This document shows, one piece after another, positions 1 through 7,768 of a stretch of DNA of 64,000 nucleotides. Position 1 is the stretch's first letter. Each line of letters starts with the position of its first letter. The position numbers were made by a program, and so were the translations under genes. Under the pieces are notes generated by a model. That model was not told the DNA's origin and did no database searches. It saw only the letters and a list, made by a program, of their open reading frames with translations. Source of the stretch: Desulfosudis oleivorans (GTDB taxonomy: Bacteria > Desulfobacterota > Desulfobacteria > Desulfobacterales > SURF-7); contig DYJD01000008.1 in NCBI GenBank assembly GCA_020723325.1, forward strand, positions 176,106 to 240,105. Reading direction: 5' to 3'.

Positions 1-71
1 AGAAATGTATCCTCGGCGAACTGGTCTATTTTATTGATGAATGAGCGGTATAGTTGATTCCTTTTTGTCAT
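1..71 (-). CDS. Start of an unidentified gene, cut by the window edge
   Basis: An open frame begins with ATG at 71 on the minus strand (MTKRNQLYRSFINK...) and runs off the window after about 23 codons without a stop. It starts 17 bases downstream of the stop of the glycosyltransferase gene, so it would be the next gene of the glycan operon. There is no Shine-Dalgarno sequence; the gap is a TAT-trinucleotide run, so translation would depend on coupling or the true start may lie elsewhere. Too little protein is visible to assign a family. Confidence 0.35.
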   Translation of the reverse strand, partial: MTKRNQLYRSFINKIDQFAEDTF

Positions 72-88
72 GTGTATTATTATTATTA

Positions 89-1432
89 TTATCGTTGTGT
101 TGAAAAAAGTGATTTATAAAATATGCGGATTCTATTGAATAATTGAGACTCGTAGGCCCTAATCGTCTTTGCTTGCTCATGGATTAGTTTGAGTCGTGCA
201 GCTCTGTCTTCATTACACTTGCTAATAAAAGATAACATAAGGTGCTTTTCATAGATAGACTCGGAATGTATATCAAATGCTGCTGCCTTGTTGAAAATAT
301 CTATTAGTTCTTTGCCGAAAAGTTTCGTTCGAACCAGACTTTCATCATAGGCCTTCTGTTCAATGGTTTGATTATATTCTGAAGTTGCTGAATCTTTCCA
401 CTTTTTTGCAATAACATTTGCCAAGTCATCGGGGCTGTCTTTTGTAAAAAATATAGCTGTTGATTCACATTGCTCACGGTGAACCGGAATATCAGATACG
501 ATTAAATGTTTTCCAAAAACTCTTGATTCTTCAATTGATGTGCTCCAGCCTTCAAAAAGAGAAGGTTGAAGAACGCAATCGGAAATACGAAAAAGGTTCA
601 GTTGATCTTGTCTATCAATTTTCCCTAAAATAGTAATCAGATTTGTGAGATCATTCTGTTGAATATAGGATTCAAGCTCTTTGTAATAACCGGGAAAGCG
701 ATAATCCTGATTACTACCTGTACAGATTAATGGGATATGCAACCCCATGTCTTTTAATATTTTCCAAGCCGAAAATACTGTACGATGGTTTTTATGAACC
801 CAAAATTGATTTGGTAAGTAAATAAATCTTTTAGGAATCGAAAGTTTCTGGATAACCTCATAAGGATTGGTATTAAAATTATTTTGAGGAATAACCGCTC
901 TAAATTTAAGTATAGATGCTTTTCCGTGTAGACTAGGGTAAATCGTCTTGAAATCATCTGCTACTGTTTTACTGCTACAGATTATTCGAATGCAAATTCC
1001 GGCCAGAAAATCATAGAACATATTTCTATTCTGAATTTCTTCAGCGGCAAAAAAATGCGGTTGATGCTTGTGCTGAAAATCTGGAATCCAGCCAATCGCA
1101 GAAGCCGAGCAGATAAATGATGGAATACTGGTAAGAGGAAAAATAATGTCAAAGGATTCTTTATTAAAATATTCGTTGAAATCTTTATCGATTGAAGGTG
1201 TGTTGTCCGGAATTCGCTTCACCGTCAGCCAGTTAGTGTTTGCTGCATTTTCAGGATATATAATCTGCTGATTGAAGGACTCCGGAAGAAATATACAAAT
1301 CGGTGGTACAGTTTCAGGCGGCAATAATGACAGGGAATTTAAACAGTTTCGGATATAGTAAAAGCCGGCAACCCATCCGGCATGATCATTTAATTCAGCT
1401 TGGGTGAGAGGGATACAAATTCGATAGTTCAC
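89..1432 (-). CDS. Glycosyltransferase, GT4-like (GT-B fold)
   Basis: 447-residue cytoplasmic protein that probably adds a sugar from a nucleotide-sugar donor to a surface glycan. The C-terminal half has the GT4 layout: a donor-domain start near residues 203-220 (LPNQFWVHKNHRT), then the E-x7-E-type donor loop FEGWSTSIEES at 293-303, followed by a GKHLIVSDIPVHREQ segment. The N-terminal acceptor domain is less typical. It is the last complete gene of a tightly packed minus-strand operon headed by an ABC exporter; its first codon abuts the stop of the epimerase gene (shared base 1432). The ABC-exporter context points to O-antigen or capsule synthesis. The fold assignment is firm; donor, acceptor and linkage cannot be read from the sequence. 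Confidence 0.85.
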   Translation of the reverse strand: MNYRICIPLTQAELNDHAGWVAGFYYIRNCLNSLSLLPPETVPPICIFLPESFNQQIIYPENAANTNWLTVKRIPDNTPSIDKDFNEYFNKESFDIIFPLTSIPSFICSASAIGWIPDFQHKHQPHFFAAEEIQNRNMFYDFLAGICIRIICSSKTVADDFKTIYPSLHGKASILKFRAVIPQNNFNTNPYEVIQKLSIPKRFIYLPNQFWVHKNHRTVFSAWKILKDMGLHIPLICTGSNQDYRFPGYYKELESYIQQNDLTNLITILGKIDRQDQLNLFRISDCVLQPSLFEGWSTSIEESRVFGKHLIVSDIPVHREQCESTAIFFTKDSPDDLANVIAKKWKDSATSEYNQTIEQKAYDESLVRTKLFGKELIDIFNKAAAFDIHSESIYEKHLMLSFISKCNEDRAARLKLIHEQAKTIRAYESQLFNRIRIFYKSLFSTQR

Positions 1433-2355
1433 TAATTTGACCTTTTGAAATGGTTTATATATTTTTCAATGCCCTGTTCAATGGATGCAAAAGAATTTTG
1501 TATTCCTAATTTTTTGATTTTTGAGATATCAGCACACCAACGAATTGGATCACCAAGTCGAGGAGTGTTAGAAAAAATGAGCTGTTTTTTTATGCCAATG
1601 GTTTGCATCATTAGCTCTGCTATTGTTCGGATTTTTGTTTCACGGCCGGTTGCAACATTAAAAATGTTTAATTCAAAATTCGATTTTTCCATAATAGCTT
1701 GGACAGCCATACAAAAATCATCAATAAATATAAAATCCCTTGTCTCATTTCCATCCCCATAAAGATATATCTTTTCTTCGTACTGAACTTTTTGATAGAT
1801 ATCCCAAAAAATCTGCTTTTTCAGACCGGGTCCGAACACGGAGAAAGGTCTTAGTATCGTTATGGGTATATTGTATAATTTATGATATTTTTTGCCGATA
1901 AGCTCGGCAATTTTTTTATGAAACCCATATGGAGAAATTGGATGAAGTTGATCTGATTCCTGAATAGGAAGTTTTGCTGGGTTTCCGTAGACAGCAGCGC
2001 TTGATATTAAAATCACTTTTGATGCGGATGAATACTGCGCAACAAATTGCAATAAAGATTCTGTTAAAATAACATTCTTTGTAAAGTCATTATTTTTAAT
2101 ATCCATAGAATTGGAAACCGATGAACCTCCGGCACAATGCAGGATAAAATCAGGTTGCTCATGAGCTATGATTTCCCCAAGTCTTTCATTTGGTAGACGC
2201 AGAATATAAACCTGTTTTGCCGAAGGTTTCTCTATCAATTCAGTACTTGTGCAGGCAATTACATCGTATTGCCGACTGCTGAGGTAACGCCAGAGATTAC
2301 TGCCAATGAATCCTCCGGCACCTGTGATTAGTACATTTCTAGAATAGTTATTCAT
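1432..2355 (-). CDS. NAD-dependent epimerase/dehydratase (extended SDR)
   Basis: 307-residue extended short-chain dehydrogenase of the sugar-nucleotide type. The Rossmann glycine motif GAGGFIG is at residues 12-18, an LISSAAVYG strand supplies the catalytic serine, and SPYGFHKK contains the YxxxK pair. The C-terminal substrate domain has the typical RDFIFIDDFC segment. Family members convert UDP-, GDP- or dTDP-sugars by epimerisation, dehydration or reduction; the exact reaction is not evident. It overlaps the upstream methyltransferase gene by 8 bp and the next gene by one base, consistent with translational coupling in the glycan operon. Confidence 0.9.
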   Translation of the reverse strand: MNNYSRNVLITGAGGFIGSNLWRYLSSRQYDVIACTSTELIEKPSAKQVYILRLPNERLGEIIAHEQPDFILHCAGGSSVSNSMDIKNNDFTKNVILTESLLQFVAQYSSASKVILISSAAVYGNPAKLPIQESDQLHPISPYGFHKKIAELIGKKYHKLYNIPITILRPFSVFGPGLKKQIFWDIYQKVQYEEKIYLYGDGNETRDFIFIDDFCMAVQAIMEKSNFELNIFNVATGRETKIRTIAELMMQTIGIKKQLIFSNTPRLGDPIRWCADISKIKKLGIQNSFASIEQGIEKYINHFKRSN

Positions 2356-3100
2356 TGCGTTTCACAGCCCAAGCAACACCATAACCGATATCCGAATACA
2401 TGAAACTATCAAATGACTTATTTCTACCTATTACATTCTTCCAAACATCGGAAAGATATTTGTGTTGCGGATGAACAATATCGTCCATTACAATAACCCC
2501 TCCTAACTTTAATTTAGGCAATGTATTACGTAAATCTATCATGGCGCCTTCTTCTGAGTGATCTCCATCTATGGTAACTAAGTCAAAGTAGACTTCAGGA
2601 TTATCTTTAATAAATTTCGGGACAGTTTTTTTTGAATCGCCGGATGTAAGATTAATAAGGCCGGAATGACCCAATCTTGTAATTTCATTTGTTACAAAAT
2701 CTGGTCCGGGATTTTCCATTCCAGCGTAATTTGATAACCATAAATCAAATCCAAATATATTGACGGATGGGCATGCGGAGGATACAACGCCAAGGCTGCG
2801 TCCTCTGCGAACACCGATTTCTAGGTAATTTTCAGGCTTCAATATTTTTGCCGCCGCATACAATACAGTCAATAGATCAATATATCCCCATGAGTCAGAA
2901 AAGCGTTCAATTCCTGCTTTAAAATATCCGATTATAAAATTAAGATAATCATCTGGACTTAATTTTTCGAGCGTGGATATAACGGATTTAATAGTTTCAG
3001 CTTTTGTGCTCAATCTGAAAAGCGTATTGGCGGAAATTTGAACAGGTTCTAACCACTGGATCGGTTTTTGATGGAATGTCACATTTGAATTTTTTTTCAT
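2348..3100 (-). CDS. Class I SAM-dependent methyltransferase (Methyltransf_24 type)
   Basis: About 250 residues, likely modifying a sugar or glycan precursor. The SAM-binding motif I appears as ENYLEIGVRRGRS, followed by an acidic strand (IFGFDLW) and a catalytic-domain core with DLVTIDGDHSEEGAMIDL and GGVIVMDDI, typical of Methyltransf_24 and cephalosporin-hydroxylase-like proteins in polysaccharide clusters. The start chosen is the ATG at 3100, which has an AAAGAGG ribosome site 8 bases upstream; an in-frame ATG at 3130 exists but has no such site. It overlaps the epimerase gene by 8 bp. Confidence 0.85.
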   Translation of the reverse strand: MKKNSNVTFHQKPIQWLEPVQISANTLFRLSTKAETIKSVISTLEKLSPDDYLNFIIGYFKAGIERFSDSWGYIDLLTVLYAAAKILKPENYLEIGVRRGRSLGVVSSACPSVNIFGFDLWLSNYAGMENPGPDFVTNEITRLGHSGLINLTSGDSKKTVPKFIKDNPEVYFDLVTIDGDHSEEGAMIDLRNTLPKLKLGGVIVMDDIVHPQHKYLSDVWKNVIGRNKSFDSFMYSDIGYGVAWAVKRNE

Positions 3101-3149
3101 AAATCGAACCTCTTTCGACAGATACTGCATAAATTATTTTTAAAACAGA

Positions 3150-3842
3150 TTAATTTATATTTAGCGGTCTTATTATAGGATGGACTTTACATTGGAACAA
3201 TACACCCGGTGGGACATTTTTCGTTACAATTGAACCCGCAGCAATGACACTTCCAGCACCGATACGCACTCCTTGAAGTATTGTAACACCAAAGCTTATC
3301 CAAACATCATCTTCAATAATAATGGGTGATGAAGATATCCCAGGTAATTTTTCTCTAGGGTGGCCTTTATCGATGATATGACGGAAGTGGGTATGACGTT
3401 CATGTGGGTTCAAGGAATGAGAAGTGCCATCATTTATATTCACATCATGGGCGATTAGAACTCGATTTCCTATAGCAATAGATTCCATTGACCAAATTTC
3501 GCTACGATGCCCTACATAACACCAATCACCTATAGTTATTCTACCCCCATGTCCCCAAGTTAAAAGGTGTCCACGAATAAATGAGTGCTTACCAATATGT
3601 ATTCGATTTCTCTCCCCGAAAAAATTTTCAATTAGGGATTCAGGTGCTAAAGTTGCTGTATCCTCAATCATTGCGTTAATTGACCGGGACGGGGACATGT
3701 TTTTTGACAACTCGTTTGCAATCCAAGATATAATTTTTGTTTTAATATTTTTAGAAATATCAGAGAAATTGAATATTGGCATTGGAATATTCACATTTAT
3801 TAAAATGTCGCTAAAAAATAACTGATAACATGCAATTTCCAT
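3150..3842 (-). CDS. Hexapeptide-repeat acyltransferase
   Basis: 230-residue left-handed beta-helix acyltransferase. The coil is visible from about residue 80 in imperfect hexapeptides (RITIGD, IAIGNR, PIIIEDDVWISFGV, VRIGAGSVIAAGSIV), ending with the VPPGVLF turn typical of maltose/galactoside O-acetyltransferase relatives. It probably O-acetylates a sugar of the exported glycan using acetyl-CoA. Its 5' end overlaps the Wzt gene by 32 bp in another frame. An internal ATG at 3782 would shorten it by 20 residues; neither start has a good ribosome site, so the N-terminus is uncertain. Confidence 0.85.
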   Translation of the reverse strand: MEIACYQLFFSDILINVNIPMPIFNFSDISKNIKTKIISWIANELSKNMSPSRSINAMIEDTATLAPESLIENFFGERNRIHIGKHSFIRGHLLTWGHGGRITIGDWCYVGHRSEIWSMESIAIGNRVLIAHDVNINDGTSHSLNPHERHTHFRHIIDKGHPREKLPGISSSPIIIEDDVWISFGVTILQGVRIGAGSVIAAGSIVTKNVPPGVLFQCKVHPIIRPLNIN

Positions 3843-5196
3843 TTAAGTCCGCATAACCATAAAATGGGTAGGTTACTCCATTTCCTTTTCTTTTTTCCTC
3901 TATGATAATTTGTCCAACTTGCCTTACTCGAAGAATAGTGCTCATTAATGGGAAATAATCATTGTAGTTTGATTTGGATATTCTAGAGTAACCTTCCTCA
4001 TTGATAGTGGCTAATCCAATTTGAAATGTATATTGTCCAGGAGCTATCAATAGCTCCATTTCTTGCCGAAAGCGGATGCGACTGTGTTTGGGGGTTATTG
4101 CAGGTGCCTTAATTAAATACTGCCAAGACGTTTTCCCATGAACGTTAACATTCATCTTATCGGTAATAACGATACCGCCGAGGGGCACATCAATATCGTT
4201 TAATAATTCAAATTCATAAAAAAAACATGCTGTTTCACCGATTTTAAAAGAGCAGCGAGGCTCTCCCGCTTCATCGCATAAAGCAACCCCTGTGCACCTT
4301 GCAATATCTTCTTCGCCAATAACTACAGCCTTTGATAAGTCTAAAAATGCATCTTCGGACGGCCAGTCATCGATAATGTCCGACACGAAGGAAGCGCAGT
4401 CTGATCGGACCTTGATATCCTCAGAAGTATGCTGCGGGATTGCTTTACTTGTTCTTAATTTCGGTCTGTCCAAGGCATAATAGCGTTCAACTGCTTCGTT
4501 TGGCTGACCTTTGAATACGCATTTTCCATGATCAAGAAGTATCACTTCGGTGGTGTATTTTTCAATAGCCGACATGTCATGAGAGACAAAAATTATCGAT
4601 GTGTTGCCATCTAGTAAGGCTTGCATTCGCGTATGGCATTTTTGCTGAAAAAAGATGTCTCCAACGCTCAAGGCCTCATCAACAATCAAAACATCCGGTT
4701 TCACACAGGCTTGAACCGCGAAGGCTAATCTTACGTACATGCCGCTGGAGTAAGTTTTAACCGGTTGATCCAGGAAATCTCCGATTTCTGAAAAATCAAC
4801 TATTTCATCAAAGAGTTTGTTCATTTCATTTCTGGTAAAACCCAGAATGGCACCATTTAGATAAACATTTTCCCTGCCTGTGAACTCAGGGCTAAAGCCG
4901 GCTCCAAGTTCAAGCAAGGCTGCTATTTTGCCGTTAATTTCAATTGAACCGGAGTTTGGCCGTAAAATTCCGCAAATGATTTGAAGCAATGTTGATTTCC
5001 CACTACCATTCCGACCGATAATACCCAAGGCATTGCCTTTTTGTAGTTCCAGCGAAACATCTTCAATCGCATTGAAGGGACGATGATATTTTTTTCTCAG
5101 TGGATGAAAGATTTCTTTCACCCGGTCCATATTGCTCTCAAAAAGATTATAGGTCTTGGTAATATTTTTCAATCTGACCATTATATCTTGTTTCAT
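3811..5196 (-). CDS. wzt: Polysaccharide ABC transporter ATP-binding protein, Wzt type
   Basis: 461-residue ATPase subunit of an O-antigen/teichoic-acid type exporter. The N-terminal domain carries Walker A GRNGSGKS, the ABC signature YSSGMYVRLAFA and Walker B VLIVDEALSVGD. Residues from about 290 form an additional C-terminal domain with beta-rich sequence (FYEFELLNDIDVPLGGIVITDK..., APGQYTFQIGL) matching the Wzt carbohydrate-binding domain that checks the terminal modification of the glycan before export. The paired permease lies 17 bp upstream. Presence of Wzt_C suggests chain termination is sensed, and the methyltransferase and acyltransferase of the same operon are candidates for the capping step (inference). 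Confidence 0.93.
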   Translation of the reverse strand: MKQDIMVRLKNITKTYNLFESNMDRVKEIFHPLRKKYHRPFNAIEDVSLELQKGNALGIIGRNGSGKSTLLQIICGILRPNSGSIEINGKIAALLELGAGFSPEFTGRENVYLNGAILGFTRNEMNKLFDEIVDFSEIGDFLDQPVKTYSSGMYVRLAFAVQACVKPDVLIVDEALSVGDIFFQQKCHTRMQALLDGNTSIIFVSHDMSAIEKYTTEVILLDHGKCVFKGQPNEAVERYYALDRPKLRTSKAIPQHTSEDIKVRSDCASFVSDIIDDWPSEDAFLDLSKAVVIGEEDIARCTGVALCDEAGEPRCSFKIGETACFFYEFELLNDIDVPLGGIVITDKMNVNVHGKTSWQYLIKAPAITPKHSRIRFRQEMELLIAPGQYTFQIGLATINEEGYSRISKSNYNDYFPLMSTILRVRQVGQIIIEEKRKGNGVTYPFYGYADLNGNCMLSVIF

Positions 5197-5213
5197 GCTA
5201 AATAACCTTTAAT

Positions 5214-6026
5214 TTACAGCGCATCGGCAAAATGTGGTTTCAGTTTTTGAAACAACATCGCGCCGCAGATAAAAATTATAATAGTAACAGACCAAAAATA
5301 GATCGTAAGATAGAAGCGGTCCCAGAATGGAATGAAGTAAATGAAGGAATCTCTGTAACCTTGAACAATGTAAAACATCGGATTTAGCTTTAGAACAGTC
5401 TGGATTTTTAACGGCATGATGCTCAAATCCCAAAAAATGGGTGTGGCCCAGAATCCAAGTTGAAGCATAACACCCACAACTTGAGCAACATCCCTAATGA
5501 AAACATTTAAGGCCGAGAAAAACCATGAGAAACCGATGGCAAGTACGCACATGCAAAAACCATAATATAAGAATTGAAAAAAATAAAAACTGAAAGGCAT
5601 TTTTAAAAAGACAATAAAACCTAGCAAAACAAGTAAAAAGACCAAATGTGTTATCAGGCAGGATAGAATTTGAATTATCGGCAACACCTCGGAATGAAAA
5701 AGCGATTTTTTGACTAAATTGCTGTTTACGATGACAATATTGGCAGAACCGTTAACAATATCAACAAATACAAACCAAGCGGCAAGTCCGGCTGCCAGCC
5801 AGGCCATGAAAGGCACATCGCCCATGGGCCTGGTCTTGAGTCCTATGCTGAAAACCAGGTAGAAAATAGAAATCATGATTAAGGGATGAATAAATGTCCA
5901 AATGAATCCCAAAATAGATCCAACATACTTTCTTTTGACTTCTCTTCTAGCCATGGCGGCAATAAGTTCTCTTTGACGGGCAACTAGTGATAAAAACGCA
6001 AAAAAAATTTTAATGTTTTTTATCAT
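5214..6026 (-). CDS. wzm: Polysaccharide ABC transporter permease, Wzm type
   Basis: About 270-residue inner-membrane permease of the ABC-2 class, partner of the ATPase immediately downstream. The N-terminal amphipathic motif REVKRKYVGSILGFIWTFIHPL is the hallmark of Wzm/KpsM/TagG proteins, followed by about six hydrophobic spans and a conserved WATPIFWD segment before the last pair. The ATG at 6026 (MIKNIKIFF) is preferred; the open frame extends to a TTG at 6056 but that adds a polar leader without a ribosome site. It is the first gene of the minus-strand glycan operon, so its promoter should lie in 6030-6150. Confidence 0.92.
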   Translation of the reverse strand: MIKNIKIFFAFLSLVARQRELIAAMARREVKRKYVGSILGFIWTFIHPLIMISIFYLVFSIGLKTRPMGDVPFMAWLAAGLAAWFVFVDIVNGSANIVIVNSNLVKKSLFHSEVLPIIQILSCLITHLVFLLVLLGFIVFLKMPFSFYFFQFLYYGFCMCVLAIGFSWFFSALNVFIRDVAQVVGVMLQLGFWATPIFWDLSIMPLKIQTVLKLNPMFYIVQGYRDSFIYFIPFWDRFYLTIYFWSVTIIIFICGAMLFQKLKPHFADAL

Positions 6027-6150
6027 GCAATTTTTCCATTGGTGGGATTGGAGCAAGATTGCTTTGTTGAATTGGCTCAGCGATTAAAGCTATAATAATT
6101 ATTTTATGCGTCAATCATAATCTCTTGGGATCATCATTTTAATCCGCTGT

Positions 6151-6175
6151 AAAAATCCTGGCCCTTTGGGCCAGG
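6151..6175 (-). terminator. Hairpin with T-run reading on the minus strand
   Basis: CCTGGCCC-TTT-GGGCCAGG at 6157-6175 is a perfect 8-bp stem with a 3-nt loop. Read on the minus strand it is followed by ATTTTT, giving a standard intrinsic terminator placed between the broken AlbA-type gene and the wzm operon. It may instead belong to the left end of the neighbouring IS200-type remnant, whose family is known to carry a terminator-like stem at that end. Confidence 0.55.
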
Positions 6176-6352
6176 TCAGAGTTCATTAGGTTCTACCTTA
6201 TGAACAGCTCATTTGTTACAACCAAGACTTGAGTAGCCCCACAACTTAAGCCAAGGAGGAACAAATGAGCCGATTCAGAAAATTATCACAAACGATATGG
6301 CATTGCCAGTACCGCATAGTGTGGACGCCAAAGTATCGTTACAAGATTTTGA
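6157..6352 (+). mobile_element. IS200/IS605-family left end with truncated tnpA
   Basis: An ATG at 6265 with the ribosome site AAGGAGGA opens a frame starting MSRFRKLSQTIWHCQYRIVW and continuing TPKYRYKIL, the well-known N-terminus of IS200-type Y1 transposases. Homology stops near 6351, where the sequence joins the 3' part of the broken AlbA gene. Upstream, GTTCATTAGGT/ACCTTATGAAC (6181-6205) forms a hairpin with one mismatch, as expected of the left-end structure bound by TnpA. The catalytic HUH and tyrosine motifs are absent, so the element is dead. Confidence 0.75.
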
Positions 6353-6360
6353 CTTGCTCC

Positions 6361-6904
6361 CTAATCCATAATGGCATAGTCCCTGTGGCTGATGGCATTG
6401 ACGATGGTTTCGCGTAAGGCCAGAATCGGTATGTCCAGATCTTCCTTTCGCTGCAAATCAGAAATATCCAAAGTGCTGCCGACATACCCGCTAAGGCTTT
6501 CCAGGACTGTTTCAGGCAGGTCCAACAGACCTGTCTTGATGGATTGGGTGTGTATCAGGTCCATCAGCGCCTAGATAATATGGTTTGTTCGCACCGGCAA
6601 GTACTTTGATTCGGAAAAGCAATTTTTCCTGAACAACAAGCGTTTGAAAAAAGAAGCCTGGAATGGGGGCAATGCTGTCATAAATTTAGCTGGCCAGGCG
6701 TTCTTCCAACTCAAAAGGATCTTGCTGCAGATCAACAAGCTGTTTATCCTCAGCCACGCCGATGATGATTTCTCCGCCGGAGCCGTTGGAAAACGCCATG
6801 ATGGTTCCCAGGATTGAAGCGAGTTTCTGCGGAATTTTTTCCCGCTTGAATTCCAATGTTCGCCCTTCCTGGGACATCAAAAGTCTATTTATGTCGGAAG
6901 CCAT
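6361..6904 (-). pseudogene. Broken AlbA_2/RecG-like ATP-binding protein
   Basis: Reading begins at ATG 6904 with an AlbA_2 (Schlafen-like, DUF294-era 'divergent AAA') domain: EGRTLEFKREK then GTIMAFSNGSGGEIIIGV. A TAA interrupts it at about 6686, yet the same frame continues with recognisable family sequence (IYDSIAPIPG..., GANKPYYLGADGP). It then shifts frame and joins a segment from a later part of such proteins (SGYVGSTLDISDLQRKEDLDIPILALRETIVNAISHRDYAIMD), the GHKL-like HATPase_c_4 start with ALRETIVNAISHRDY. The remaining C-terminus is cut off at the IS200 remnant. So there is a nonsense codon, an internal deletion or frameshift, and a 3' truncation. Intact relatives are ATP-binding transcription-associated proteins, often found near toxin-antitoxin genes. 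Confidence 0.75.
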
Positions 6905-6917
6905 GAATTACAAATTT

Positions 6918-7352
6918 CTAAAAGTCTGTGAGCGGGTGCTTCCAATCAAGACCGGGAAATCGGCTATAGTCTCTGTCTGTTGTTATCCAAGTATTTCCGG
7001 ACTCGATAGCTAGTGCAGCCAAATAAGCATCTGGAACTAAATTGCCTTTCGCGTTGGTCTTACTGCAAAGGTTGATAAATATTCCCCAGTGGCGTACTCC
7101 TGGGGATACAAAGACGGCATTTGGATGTTCTATTATTGATTCCACGAATTGAATTGCGGTTTCGATTGGGGTTGGCGGATTGAAAATCTTTGGATGTGAC
7201 ACAATCCGTAAAAAACCGCTTAGGACCAAAGTGGAAACCGCAAACAAGCTATCGCTATTTAAAATATTTTCGACAAGTGACTTGAATTGTGTATGATTGG
7301 GGGAATCTTCCCGGTGCGCATAGACCCAAACGTTCACATCCAGTAAGAGCAT
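6918..7352 (-). CDS. PIN-domain ribonuclease toxin (VapC-like)
   Basis: 144-residue PIN-domain protein of the type that cleaves RNA using Mg ions. Acidic ligands appear in LLLDVNVWVYAH (Asp5), PDAYLAALAIESG and TTDRDYSRFPGLDW, the usual order of PIN motifs. The start codon overlaps the stop of the antitoxin gene (TAATG), a coupling common in toxin-antitoxin operons. Together with the ribbon-helix-helix protein upstream it forms a VapBC-type module. It lies beside the broken AlbA gene, in the variable stretch interrupting the glycan region. Confidence 0.85.
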   Translation of the reverse strand: MLLLDVNVWVYAHREDSPNHTQFKSLVENILNSDSLFAVSTLVLSGFLRIVSHPKIFNPPTPIETAIQFVESIIEHPNAVFVSPGVRHWGIFINLCSKTNAKGNLVPDAYLAALAIESGNTWITTDRDYSRFPGLDWKHPLTDF

Positions 7353-7600
7353 TAATCGTTTTCCATGACATCAAGCAATGATGCTGAATCGTCCAGATCA
7401 ACGCCTGGCTTCAATCCTCGACCGCGATAGGTTATTATTTTAACAGGTTCTCTTTTCGATTTCGGTCTGCGCTGGGACAAAAATTCCTTTATCGCAGTCT
7501 CCACAATGTCCGATAAGGTGATATTGGACGCAAGAGCCGCTTTTTTGGCCTCATTTAATATATTGTCATCAATGCGGATTGTAGTTCTCATAAACATCAT
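7352..7600 (-). CDS. Ribbon-helix-helix antitoxin (VapB-like)
   Basis: 82-residue small basic protein. The N-terminal MRTTIRIDDNILNEAKKAALASNITLSDIVETAIKEFL stretch, described here by its RHH layout of one beta strand then two helices (residues about 4-42), is typical of VapB/CopG DNA-binding antitoxins. The C-terminal 40 residues, rich in Lys/Arg then Asp, would wrap the PIN toxin. Three in-frame ATGs lie at the 5' end (7600, 7597, 7591); 7591 begins exactly at the RHH strand. It likely represses its own promoter. Confidence 0.8.
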   Translation of the reverse strand: MMFMRTTIRIDDNILNEAKKAALASNITLSDIVETAIKEFLSQRRPKSKREPVKIITYRGRGLKPGVDLDDSASLLDVMEND

Positions 7601-7687
7601 TCTATGGGCCGAGCATCAAGATGTCAATTGAAAACATCAAGTCATCTGACGTCAATATTTGACCTTGAGTCTTGTTTCGGTGATATT

Positions 7688-7707
7688 GCGGTTGGAAGCC
7701 GCTCCCA
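7688..7707 (-). repeat. REP copy 1 (GCGGTTGGAAGCCGCTCCCA)
   Basis: One-base variant of the REP core, reverse orientation, in the 168-bp gap between the antitoxin gene and the PDZ-repeat protein. Flanking bases (TTGTTTCGG... and GGCTGAAACAA) repeat the longer context seen at other copies. Confidence 0.85.
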
Positions 7708-7768
7708 TTATCGCGGACGGCTGAAACAAAGGCCACGGCTTCTATTTTATGTTTCATGTATTCCAACC

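Noticed and set aside
72..92. TAT trinucleotide run as a functional repeat
   Set aside because: Only about six units, overlapping a stop codon; consistent with chance in AT-rich DNA.
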